Positions 8,101 to 15,988 of a stretch of DNA of 64,000 nt are shown here, one piece after another. The stretch lies in the NCBI RefSeq assembly GCF_029277305.1, contig NZ_CP119526.1. One strand, given 5' to 3'. The first letter of the stretch is position 1. Each line of letters opens with the position of its first letter. The position numbers and the translations under genes were made by a program. The stretch is from Guptibacillus hwajinpoensis (GTDB lineage Bacteria > Bacillota > Bacilli > Bacillales > Guptibacillaceae). The notes under the pieces are model-generated. The model was not told the DNA's origin and did not search any database. It saw nothing but the letters and a program-made list of their open reading frames with translations.

Positions 8101-8892
8101 ATGAATGAACAGAAAAAAGGATCATTCTTTGTTGATACTATGGTTTATACAAAGAGAAGCATCGTTACCATTATTCGAAACCCGCTCATCTTTATTCCCA
8201 ATTTAATCATTAGTCTTTTCTTTTTATTCGTCTATGAGGGCGGATTAAGCGGAATATCGCAACTACCAGCATTTGAAGGCGCTAATTATCTTGCTTTTAT
8301 CCTTCCTGTATCGATTGTTTCAGCTGCAATTGGAGGAGCTGGTGGGGCTGGACAAGCGCTCGTAAAGGATCTAGAAAATGGGTATTTCTCAAGGCTTTTG
8401 TTAACCCCGTCCTCAAGGCTTGCGATCGTTCTAGGTCCAATTATTGCTGGAATGCTTCAACTTCTTATTCAAACGATATTAATTCTAGTCATTGCCTATT
8501 TTCTTGGTCTTGAGGTAGCTGCTGGATTCGGTGGAGTGATTGTCGTACTCTTATTAACGTTAGGATGGGGACTTGCATTTGCGGGGTATTCGGTTGGGGT
8601 AGCACTGCGGACAAAAAATGCACAGTCTGCACAGGCGGGCACATTTGTTTTCTTCCCGCTTATCTTTTTAAGTACCACATTTGTTCCGTACGAATTGATT
8701 GAAGCAGGGTGGCTTAAAATAGCGGCAACAATTAATCCAACAACCTATTTATTTGAGGCAATGCGTTCTGTTTTTATTGATGGATGGGATGCATGGCCAC
8801 TTGTAAGAGGGTTTCTAGTCATTGCCTTGTTATGCGCTATAACAATTACTTTCTCAGCTGAAAGTGCTCAGAAAGCAGTAAGCTCTGATTAA
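8101..8892 (+). CDS. DrrB-like ABC-2 type permease
   Basis: This 263-residue protein has six predicted membrane segments. It contains an ABC-2 permease signature region with FSRLLLTPSSRLAIVLG after the second helix and LSTTFVPYELI plus INPTTYLFEAMR near the C-terminus, as in DrrB/ABC-2 exporters. The ATG at 8101 lies after GGAGAGGGCGTGA and 4 bases past the ATPase stop, so the two genes form an operon. Confidence 0.85.
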   Translation: MNEQKKGSFFVDTMVYTKRSIVTIIRNPLIFIPNLIISLFFLFVYEGGLSGISQLPAFEGANYLAFILPVSIVSAAIGGAGGAGQALVKDLENGYFSRLLLTPSSRLAIVLGPIIAGMLQLLIQTILILVIAYFLGLEVAAGFGGVIVVLLLTLGWGLAFAGYSVGVALRTKNAQSAQAGTFVFFPLIFLSTTFVPYELIEAGWLKIAATINPTTYLFEAMRSVFIDGWDAWPLVRGFLVIALLCAITITFSAESAQKAVSSD

Positions 8893-9022
8893 GTATCTTA
8901 AATGTGCGATATGGCTTTAAAAGTACCAGCTTTAGGGTAAACCAAGATATGCAGTAGTGCTAGTTGAATTTAATGACGCTATTTAATAGAGCATGGAATG
9001 GAGAACGAAGGACGTGAACACT

Positions 9023-10324
9023 TTGAAATATGATAAACTATATGATCTTGTTGGAATTGGTATAGGACCATTTAATTTGGGGATGGCAGCACTTGCAGAC
9101 CAAACAGAGGTTGATGCCATCTATTTCGATCAAAAGGAAGAGTTTAGTTGGCACCCAGGCATGTTAATTGATGGAGCAGATCTGCAGGTGCCATTCTTAG
9201 CAGACCTTGTAACAATTGCAGACCCTAAAAGTCCATATACTTTTCTTAATTATTTGCATGAACATAATCGACTGTATCAGTTTTATTTTTTCAATAAATT
9301 AGATATACCTAGAAAAGAATACAATGCTTACACACGATGGGTCGCTTCTAAACTTTCTAATTGTCACTTCGGTAAGAAGGTAATCGATGTGATCTATCAA
9401 GATGAAGGAAGTTATTACGAGGTATCCATAGAAGATATGCAATCATCTGAAACACAAGTGATTAAATCGAAGCATGTAGTGCTCGGAACGGGAAGCGTAC
9501 CAAACATTCCGGAAGGGTTCGAAGGTTATCCTAATGAAGACGTTCTTCATACGAATCATTATCTCTATCGTGAGAAAGAGCTAAAGAAAGCTGCTTCTGT
9601 AACAGTGGTTGGATCAGGTCAGAGTGCTGCTGAGGTATTTTATGACTTTCTAAACGATCAAGATCGTTACGGTTATAGCTTGCAATGGCTAACGCGATCT
9701 ACAGGTTTCTTCCAGCTTGAACAAGCTAAGCTGGGGCAAGAAGTTTTCTCACCTGATTATGTCAGCTATTTTAATAACCTTCCTTATGAAGAGAGAATGA
9801 ATGCACTAGAAACTCTGGGTACGCTTCGAAAAGGAGTAGATCCTTCAACTCTGAAAAATATCTATCATTTGCTTTACCATCGTTCTACTGAAGAACAGCC
9901 TGATGTCACAATTCAACCTTTGACAGAAGTGAATGGGATTGAAAAAAAGGGAAAGAGCTATGTATTGGATTGTAGACAATGGCAAGAGGATCATGCGTTT
10001 ACAGTAGACACAGATAAGGTTGTGCTTGCGACCGGTTATAAGCCACATTTTCCGGAATGGTTCAACCGAATCGGCGATGAGATTGAATGGGAAGATGAGA
10101 AGCATTTTAAAGTAGAAATGGATCAACAGCTTGTCTTCAAAGATGGACGCGATAATCATGTGTTTACCCTTACTAATCTTGACCACTCACACGGTACAGG
10201 TGCAACAAACCTTGCGCTGTCAGTTGAGAGAAACAAACGTGTGTTAAACCGAGTGGCGGGGAAAGAGTTATTCTCCATTAATACAAATACAGTCTTTCAA
10301 CAGTTTTCTAGTAAAGGAATGTAG
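9023..10324 (+). CDS. L-lysine/L-ornithine N-hydroxylase (siderophore biosynthesis type)
   Basis: This protein of about 433 residues is a flavin-dependent N-hydroxylating monooxygenase of the IucD/SidA/PvdA family. It shows the FAD motif GIGIGPFNLGMAAL at the N-terminus, FSWHPGM and LADLVT..PKSPYTFLNYL, the NADPH motif VVGSGQSAAEVF near residue 200, and ATGYKPHFP near 340. Such enzymes hydroxylate the side-chain amine of Lys or Orn as the first step to a hydroxamate. No siderophore synthetase, transporter or Fur-box-like site is adjacent, so it is an orphan. The TTG at 9023 has GAAGGA ten bases upstream; the ATG at 8993 is an alternative start. Confidence 0.8.
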   Translation: MKYDKLYDLVGIGIGPFNLGMAALADQTEVDAIYFDQKEEFSWHPGMLIDGADLQVPFLADLVTIADPKSPYTFLNYLHEHNRLYQFYFFNKLDIPRKEYNAYTRWVASKLSNCHFGKKVIDVIYQDEGSYYEVSIEDMQSSETQVIKSKHVVLGTGSVPNIPEGFEGYPNEDVLHTNHYLYREKELKKAASVTVVGSGQSAAEVFYDFLNDQDRYGYSLQWLTRSTGFFQLEQAKLGQEVFSPDYVSYFNNLPYEERMNALETLGTLRKGVDPSTLKNIYHLLYHRSTEEQPDVTIQPLTEVNGIEKKGKSYVLDCRQWQEDHAFTVDTDKVVLATGYKPHFPEWFNRIGDEIEWEDEKHFKVEMDQQLVFKDGRDNHVFTLTNLDHSHGTGATNLALSVERNKRVLNRVAGKELFSINTNTVFQQFSSKGM

Positions 10325-10347
10325 TGTTCGTTGTTCCAATAAGACAG

Positions 10348-10382
10348 AAAAAGAGCTGACACAAATGTGTCAGCTCTTTTTC
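10348..10382. terminator. Bidirectional terminator
   Basis: A perfect 16-bp stem (AAAAAGAGCTGACACA and its complement) with an A/A loop and T runs on both strands separates the convergent hydroxylase and PAS-STAS genes. Confidence 0.9.
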
Positions 10383-11170
10383 TATTCATCTACTTTAACA
10401 AGAGAGTATCCCTCGAGATTTACCACGTGATTTATGCCCTGACGAAATGTAGCAAAGGTTGGAATAGTTGGGTCAAGGTTAATATGAATAAACCACTGAA
10501 CAATTCGCTTTGTAATGCCTACGTAGACAACAGTTACACCCATTAAACGTAGTGATTTAGTCATTGTTTCACACAGTTTATGTGCGGAACTTTGCCCCAT
10601 TTCCGTTAATCCAGAGAAATCCATTAGTACGTAATCAGTGCTATTTGCAGCACAGTAATTTAAGACACTTTCGATAAGCTTTTCAGAGCGATCATCGTTC
10701 ATTGTACCAATAAGGGGAATAAGAATAGCATTATCAATTACAGTCGGAATAATCGCAGTTGATAATTCGTTGACAAGCTTCTTATTTTCTTCGAATTCTT
10801 TCTGCTCTTCAGTTACATCGCGCCAGACAAGCAAGTAGCCTATTTTATTTCCACTTTCACCGTAGTACTCCGAAATAACGATGTTTGCTACAAATCGATC
10901 AAATAAAGTAATGGTGCTTTCATGAGGTAACCTGTGTTGTAAAAGATTTCTTTGATGAGAAGGATCCGTATGGAAATTGTCTATGCTTCTTCCGATAAGT
11001 TCAGACGGCTCTCCCATATCGAGGTAAGTCATCATTGATTGAAGTAAAGCTTCAGCTGGTTCATTGAACCATACGATATTATAGCTTAGGTCACACACAA
11101 AAATATTATCGCCAAGACTATTCAGAACTCTAGTCGTCTCAGCATGCGAGAAGAATGTTGTTTCTGTCAA
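10382..11170 (-). CDS. PAS-STAS stressosome-like protein (RsbR paralogue-like)
   Basis: This 262-residue protein has an N-terminal PAS domain (about residues 10-120; RVLNSLGDNIFVCDLSYNIVW, and GYLLVWRDVTEEQKEFEEN at its end), a short linker, and a C-terminal STAS domain (about 135-260; IIPTVIDNAILIPLIGTM, VLMDFSGLTEMG). This PAS-linker-STAS layout is shared with RsbR paralogues and YtvA, which assemble into stressosomes that feed the sigma-B pathway. The PAS domain lacks the LOV cysteine motif. The TTG at 11170 has GGAGGT six bases upstream; the ATG nine codons earlier does not. ytvA lies 1.3 kb upstream on the same strand. Confidence 0.7.
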   Translation of the reverse strand: MTETTFFSHAETTRVLNSLGDNIFVCDLSYNIVWFNEPAEALLQSMMTYLDMGEPSELIGRSIDNFHTDPSHQRNLLQHRLPHESTITLFDRFVANIVISEYYGESGNKIGYLLVWRDVTEEQKEFEENKKLVNELSTAIIPTVIDNAILIPLIGTMNDDRSEKLIESVLNYCAANSTDYVLMDFSGLTEMGQSSAHKLCETMTKSLRLMGVTVVYVGITKRIVQWFIHINLDPTIPTFATFRQGINHVVNLEGYSLVKVDE

Positions 11171-11234
11171 ATTACTACCTCCGAGCTTTATATCCATATC
11201 CTTGTATTATAGACTATATACTCGGCAAATTCTA

Positions 11235-11507
11235 TTAATAACGTATAGAAAAAGAACGCTCATTATCTTGGACTTCTTTTGCTTGTGTATTGATTTCTTC
11301 AACTGATGAATAAGGACTTCCTTCCTGTATCTTAGAAATAAACCTTTTCAATGTAGACTCTTCTCCTTGAGCTTCAATTTCAACAGATCCATCCATATGA
11401 TTCATAACATAACCACTCAGTTCAAATTGAGCTGCTTTCTGCTGGGTAAATGCTCTAAATCCTACCCCTTGAACTTTACCTTTTACAATTAACTGATAGC
11501 GTTTCAT
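11235..11507 (-). CDS. acyP: Acylphosphatase
   Basis: This 90-residue enzyme has the family signature VKGKVQGVGFRAFTQQKA near residue 10 with the catalytic Arg in GFRAF, and the catalytic Asn in GYVMNHMDGSVEIEAQG near residue 40. It hydrolyses carboxyl-phosphate bonds such as those of acetyl phosphate or 1,3-bisphosphoglycerate. The ATG at 11507 gives the usual family length and has AAAGGATGG 8 bases upstream. Confidence 0.9.
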   Translation of the reverse strand: MKRYQLIVKGKVQGVGFRAFTQQKAAQFELSGYVMNHMDGSVEIEAQGEESTLKRFISKIQEGSPYSSVEEINTQAKEVQDNERSFSIRY

Positions 11508-11554
11508 TATACCCATCCTTTCAGTCAGTGATAGTTATGTCATATCCTAATTGT

Positions 11555-12310
11555 TTAGCTGTTAAACTGTGTTGTACCAGAGTGATCGTTAGAAGTATTA
11601 GTCCATTTCGTAAATATGAATGGTAAATAGAGTAGATGAAATGCAAGAATGGCGATCCCTTCAAGAGAGAGTAAATAGATGGGCCATGGACCAAGGTAGG
11701 TTAACAATGTGTTGCTAAGCGGCTTAGCCATTAAATACATGTAATTTGCATCAAGGAACAGATTTAACATGAAAATGAGAATGACGAAAAGGTTTAAACT
11801 AAGAAAGGTTTTCCAAATTGATAGATAGGTAGGCTTATATTTTTCGACCATAATCATATAAAATGCTGCTACTATAATGCCTCCATGAGCTATAAAGAAG
11901 TGAAAGAATCGAAAATGAGGATAACCGTACACACCTAAATCAGGTGTGATCATAGCAAGGAGTGCACTTGCAGATCCAACGAAGTACGTTATTTCAAAAA
12001 GAAAGAACCGTCTTGTTAGTAGCAGGAATACCGCGAGAAAAAGGGAAATGCTGCTAAGTTGAAGTGGTAGTGTTGTTGTAACATCCCATTTCTGGTGATA
12101 AATAAACCAAAGATGAAAGCTATATTCAGTTAGTACCAACACTAGTGCAATACATATTCGCACAACAAAGCTAGTCACAGGGTGCCTTAATCGATTTTTA
12201 AAGATGCCCATTGTAATCAACACGAGCATTAGTATACAGAGAGTAAAAAGATGTGGTGTGGAGAATAGTTTGAAAGCATGACTGGTGGACGAAGAGAAGA
12301 TATACATCAT
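11555..12310 (-). CDS. ywaF: YwaF-type integral membrane protein (TIGR02206)
   Basis: This 251-residue protein has about seven hydrophobic segments and the characteristic TIGR02206 stretch YPHFRFFHFFIAHGGI near residue 125, with conserved histidines in the membrane. Function is unknown. The ATG at 12310 is preceded by AGAGG. It lies between acyP and ytvA on the same strand, with a terminator separating it from ytvA. Confidence 0.75.
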   Translation of the reverse strand: MMYIFSSSTSHAFKLFSTPHLFTLCILMLVLITMGIFKNRLRHPVTSFVVRICIALVLVLTEYSFHLWFIYHQKWDVTTTLPLQLSSISLFLAVFLLLTRRFFLFEITYFVGSASALLAMITPDLGVYGYPHFRFFHFFIAHGGIIVAAFYMIMVEKYKPTYLSIWKTFLSLNLFVILIFMLNLFLDANYMYLMAKPLSNTLLTYLGPWPIYLLSLEGIAILAFHLLYLPFIFTKWTNTSNDHSGTTQFNS

Positions 12311-12378
12311 TGGCACGACCTCTATTCAGAGCAAAGTAGTAGTATTTTAAATGACTAAAAGTTAAAAGTGGAAGATTT

Positions 12379-12412
12379 AAAGAAGCTTTCGAACAACAAT
12401 CGAAAGCTTCTT
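12379..12412 (-). terminator. Terminator of ytvA
   Basis: A 13-bp stem AAGAAGCTTTCGA and its complement lies about 20 bases past the ytvA stop on the minus strand. The following T stretch is short and interrupted. Confidence 0.6.
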
Positions 12413-12428
12413 AGAAGAATAGAGTAAT

Positions 12429-13217
12429 TTAGTTTATGTCCTTCAGTGCATGTTTAACGGAAGGAAAACTTTTCACTGATGAGAGTGTTAAATCATCTTT
12501 CATTCCTTCTAGAACAAATTCTGGTCGGACTCCCGTAATCATAAGCCTAGCACCCATTAACTTGATGAGTTGATTTAACTGATCAATACCTTGATGGAGT
12601 TGTCTTGTGAAATGACTAACGCCAGACAAATCAAGAATCAAATGTTCATCGCCACTTTTCTGGATATGTGTACTAACATTATTCAGGAGTAATTCAACGC
12701 GCTCATCATCAATATCACCGACGAGTGGAACAATGGATACGTTGCGATCGATTGGGACGATTGGGGTCGATAAACTCTTAACCTGATCGAGATAAAGGTC
12801 GGATCGTTCCTCTGCTTCCTTCCTTTTCGTAACATCCTGTTGCACCCCTACAAAGTAGGTTTGATGTTCGCTTTCGATATAAATTGGATAAACTTGCAGT
12901 TCGTTCCAAAATGCTTGACCGTTTTTACGGTAGTTTTTGATTTCCACTTTAACTTTTTCTTTGTTCTTGATGGCTATACGTAGCTTTTTTAATTCTTGAG
13001 GATCTGTGTCATCCCCCTGTAGAAAACGACAATTATAACCTAGGATTTCTTCAGAAGAATATCCACTTAGATCTTCAAAACCACGATTTGTATAAACGAT
13101 AGGATTGTCTGGAAGTTCTGGGTCTGTAATAACTACACCCGTTTCGACAAATTCTATAGCTGTTCTTACAAATTCATTTTTTTTCATACGTTTGAGTTGA
13201 TCCTTATTTACCTTCAT
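12429..13217 (-). CDS. ytvA: YtvA, blue-light LOV-STAS photoreceptor
   Basis: This 262-residue protein has an N-terminal LOV domain with the photoactive motif GYNCRFLQG (Cys63) and the usual context GVVITDPELPDNPIVYTN and YFVGVQQDVTKRKE. A linker helix leads to a C-terminal STAS domain (about 145-260; TPIVPIDRNVSIVPLVG, LILDLSG). The layout and length match B. subtilis YtvA (261 residues). There the FMN-cysteinyl adduct formed in blue light enhances sigma-B activity through the stressosome. GGAG precedes the start. The gene is divergent from ykuI. Confidence 0.92.
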   Translation of the reverse strand: MKVNKDQLKRMKKNEFVRTAIEFVETGVVITDPELPDNPIVYTNRGFEDLSGYSSEEILGYNCRFLQGDDTDPQELKKLRIAIKNKEKVKVEIKNYRKNGQAFWNELQVYPIYIESEHQTYFVGVQQDVTKRKEAEERSDLYLDQVKSLSTPIVPIDRNVSIVPLVGDIDDERVELLLNNVSTHIQKSGDEHLILDLSGVSHFTRQLHQGIDQLNQLIKLMGARLMITGVRPEFVLEGMKDDLTLSSVKSFPSVKHALKDIN

Positions 13218-13450
13218 AGTGACATCTCCATGACTTAATCGTTCTCATACTATCATCACCTTTTACATTCGATATTACTACTAGTATAAAACGGTTAGAT
13301 GTAAATTCCAACGAAAACCCATTTATTTAGTCCATTTTAAATAATCTCTCTCATTCCAGTGTGTTAAATAAGAGGGTGATGAGGAACGGGTGTTTATGAG
13401 GTTCATGGTATAATAATGTTATTTACTTTTATTCGGGGGAGGGGTTATTG

Positions 13451-14665
13451 ATGGACGCACTTGATGTAATGGGAAAAAAAGAAGATATCTTTCCATACTT
13501 CCAGCCGATTGTTAGTGCTGACAAGCAAGAGATTATTGGATACGAAGTTCTAGGACGAATTCATACAGATGAAGGGATAAAGAGTCTAGGCTTCTTCTTC
13601 CAGGACCACTCAATTCCAGAGGAATACGTAATGGAAATAGATACTCATTTACGAAAGCTTGCAATTCTTTACTTTCAAAAGCAAGAAAGCGATCAATGCT
13701 TATTCTTTAATTGTAGTGCAAGACATCTTCTATTCGATCATGGTGAAACGATTACGAATTCACTTGAGGAATATGGAGCAAATGGCATTTCATACGATAA
13801 ATTTGTGATTGAAGTATCAGACTATGACATTGATGATGATCAACTTCAGAAACTCCAGCATATTCTCACCTACTATAAAAGCTTAGGCGTCCAGATTGCG
13901 ATAAGTCATGCAGGAAATAGGATGAGCAATATTGAAAAAATTGCTATTCTGAATCCGAATATTATAAAGGTTGGTTTAACGAACTTGAAAGATAAAGGAA
14001 TGCCACCTGAGTATAGAGAAGTCCTGTATGCGCTCTCTATGTTAGGACGTAAAATTGGCGCTACATTGTTGTTTGAAGGGATCGAAGGGGTAGGACAATT
14101 GAAATATGCCTGGGAGAACGGTGGACGTTATTACCAGGGTTATTACTTTGGTAAACCTGGACCAGAATTTCTTTCGAAAAATGAATTCAAGCTACTTCTT
14201 ACAAAAGAATTCCATCATTTTATCGTTCATGAAAGAGAGCGTTTGCTTTCTTTATATGAGCTGTCGCAAGATTTTAATTCTCATCTACAACAGCAAATTA
14301 AGCGGACTAGGCAGAACAATTGGAATGAAATAGTATCTGTGGCAACACGGTCTTTAGGAGACGCTTGCTTCAGAGGCTATATATGTGATGAAGATGGGAA
14401 TCAAGTATCTTCTAACTATTATCGTAACGGGGAAGGTGTTTGGGAATTTCAGCCTGAGTATGAAGGGGATAACTGGAGTTGGCGTCCATATTTTCTCGAA
14501 AATATCGTGCGAATGAGGCATGAACAAGTAGGTATTCTTTCTGATTTGTATAGTGATATTGAAACGAATGAACTTATTCGTACTTACTCCTATCCAATTA
14601 ATGACTCCCATTACTTGTTTCTTGATATCCCATATCTCTACCTTTATGAACGTGATGATTATTAA
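13451..14665 (+). CDS. ykuI: YkuI-like EAL-domain protein with degraded active site
   Basis: This 404-residue protein matches B. subtilis YkuI end to end: an EAL domain (about 1-245) and the YkuI-specific C-terminal PAS-like domain (about 270-400; WSWRPYFLENIVRMR is well kept). YkuI binds c-di-GMP with a metal. Here some EAL ligands remain (Glu32 in EVLGR, Asn87 in FFNCSA, Glu121 in IEVSD, Lys173). The pair at the DD position reads SH (152-153) and the Asp of KxD reads Gly175, so catalysis is unlikely. GGAGG lies upstream of the ATG at 13451. Confidence 0.88.
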   Translation: MDALDVMGKKEDIFPYFQPIVSADKQEIIGYEVLGRIHTDEGIKSLGFFFQDHSIPEEYVMEIDTHLRKLAILYFQKQESDQCLFFNCSARHLLFDHGETITNSLEEYGANGISYDKFVIEVSDYDIDDDQLQKLQHILTYYKSLGVQIAISHAGNRMSNIEKIAILNPNIIKVGLTNLKDKGMPPEYREVLYALSMLGRKIGATLLFEGIEGVGQLKYAWENGGRYYQGYYFGKPGPEFLSKNEFKLLLTKEFHHFIVHERERLLSLYELSQDFNSHLQQQIKRTRQNNWNEIVSVATRSLGDACFRGYICDEDGNQVSSNYYRNGEGVWEFQPEYEGDNWSWRPYFLENIVRMRHEQVGILSDLYSDIETNELIRTYSYPINDSHYLFLDIPYLYLYERDDY

Positions 14666-14667
14666 AA

Positions 14668-14732
14668 ATTGGGTTAACTTCCGCTCCAATTAGAAAAGTG
14701 TGTTTTTAATTTGTTTCAATAGCACAACCTTT
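14668..14732. repeat. Collapsed copy of the MITE-like repeat
   Basis: The sequence GGTTAACTTCCGCTCCAATTAG joins the left outer arm directly to the right outer arm of the full element, so the central hairpin has been deleted. It lies immediately before a full copy, giving a tandem pair. Confidence 0.6.
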
Positions 14733-14970
14733 TAAAAACGCTCTTTTCGTAGACATTGTTGTTTGGATTGGTTAATTTCCGCTCCAGGATGCTCGCTTTC
14801 CGAGGGGAAGGCCGTGACCCTCCTCGGCGCAAAAAAACATTGCGCCTGCGGGGTCTCACCTGTCCCGCTAGTCCCGCAGGAGTCGAGCATCCTTCCGCTC
14901 CAATTAGCGAAGTCAGGTTCTTTTACAAAAATCGTTTCAAAAGCAACAATGTTTACGAAAAGAGCCTTTA
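14733..14970. repeat. MITE-like palindromic repeat, full copy A
   Basis: The 238-bp element has about 30-bp terminal inverted repeats (left CTCTTTTCGTAGACATTGTT, right AACAATGTTTACGAAAAGAG) around an inner palindrome whose arms read GGATGCTCG and CGAGCATCC. No transposase is encoded. Related copies lie at 33.5, 40.6, 45.5, 45.7 and 60.5 kb. Apparent reading frames across it are artefacts. Confidence 0.8.
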
Positions 14971-15113
14971 AAATAGAGCCATTAAAGTAAATATCTTCTC
15001 GAGACTAGTGGCATTATGACTTCTTATCAATTTGTGAGGTGGAAAACCTAACGTTCCCTAGTATGAAAGGAAGAAAAGAAGGGTAGTACAACTATAGAAC
15101 GAGGAGGGATAAG

Positions 15114-15515
15114 ATGCTTAAAAAAATATCTGTGAAAACAGATCAACGTGATCAAATGTTGGATATTACTTCTGAAGTAAGACGTGCAATTGGGGAAGAG
15201 CGATTTAAGAGTGGTATTGTGATTGTGTATTCTGCCCATACAACAGCGGGAATTACAATAAACGAGAATGCTGATCCTGATGTTAAGCACGATATGCTTA
15301 TGAGACTTGATGAAGTTTATCCGTGGGAACACTCGAACTATCGGCATGCTGAAGGAAATTCCGCTTCTCATTTGAAAACGAGTACTGTAGGAGCTTCTCA
15401 AACCATCATAGTCGAAAATGAAGAACTTATTCTAGGAACATGGCAGGGGATCTACTTTTGTGAATTTGATGGACCTCGTAACCGTACGGTTTATATTAAA
15501 ACGATGGAGGGATAA
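15114..15515 (+). CDS. YjbQ/UPF0047 family protein
   Basis: This 133-residue protein is close to B. subtilis YugU and E. coli YjbQ. It has the conserved SAHTTAGITINENADPDVKHDM and WQGIYFCEFDGPRNR signatures. Some members show weak thiamine-phosphate synthase activity, but the true role is not settled. GAGGAGGGA precedes the ATG. The downstream phosphatase starts 2 bases after its stop, so it heads a three-gene operon with yfkJ and a fructosamine kinase. Confidence 0.85.
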   Translation: MLKKISVKTDQRDQMLDITSEVRRAIGEERFKSGIVIVYSAHTTAGITINENADPDVKHDMLMRLDEVYPWEHSNYRHAEGNSASHLKTSTVGASQTIIVENEELILGTWQGIYFCEFDGPRNRTVYIKTMEG

Positions 15516-15517
15516 CG

Positions 15518-15988
15518 ATGATTCGAGTACTATTCGTTTGTCTTGGTAACATTTGTCGTTCTCCAATGGCAGAAGCTATCTTTCGTTCTAAAGTAGAGCT
15601 TGCTGGACTTTCTGACAAGGTAGAAGTAGATTCTGCCGGAACAGGAGACTGGCATGTTGGTGAGCCACCGCATGAAGGCACAACAGAGATACTTAGTAAG
15701 GAAAATATTTCTACGAGTGGAATGAAAGCAAGACAGGTTAAGAAATTGGACCTTGATCAATTTGAATATGTTGTAGCAATGGATGCGGCCAATTTAGGAG
15801 AACTTCATGAAATGGCAGGCATGCAACCATTGGCTTCCGTTTCACGATTAATGGATTATGTAACAGACAGTGAGTTTGATGATGTTCCTGATCCTTATTT
15901 CGAAGGGAATTTTGAACAAGTTTATGAAATGGTAACAGTTGGATGCGAGAAGTTGCTCGAGCATATTAGAGAAGATAAAGGCATATGA
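15518..15988 (+). CDS. yfkJ: Low-molecular-weight phosphatase (YfkJ-like)
   Basis: This 156-residue protein is nearly co-linear with B. subtilis YfkJ. It has the phosphate loop CLGNICRS (nucleophile Cys8, Arg14) and the general acid Asp125 in VPDPYFEG. The family hydrolyses phosphotyrosine, and relatives encoded next to fructosamine-kinase-like genes have been shown to act on ribulosamine 5-phosphates. The last four bases of the gene (ATGA) contain the start of the kinase gene, so the two are translationally coupled. Confidence 0.9.
   Translation: MIRVLFVCLGNICRSPMAEAIFRSKVELAGLSDKVEVDSAGTGDWHVGEPPHEGTTEILSKENISTSGMKARQVKKLDLDQFEYVVAMDAANLGELHEMAGMQPLASVSRLMDYVTDSEFDDVPDPYFEGNFEQVYEMVTVGCEKLLEHIREDKGI

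Noticed and set aside
14756..14990. Overlapping frames of about 70-75 codons across repeat copy A
   Set aside because: They run through the palindromic repeat and its terminal arms, have no ribosome site, and similar frames appear in other copies of the same repeat.
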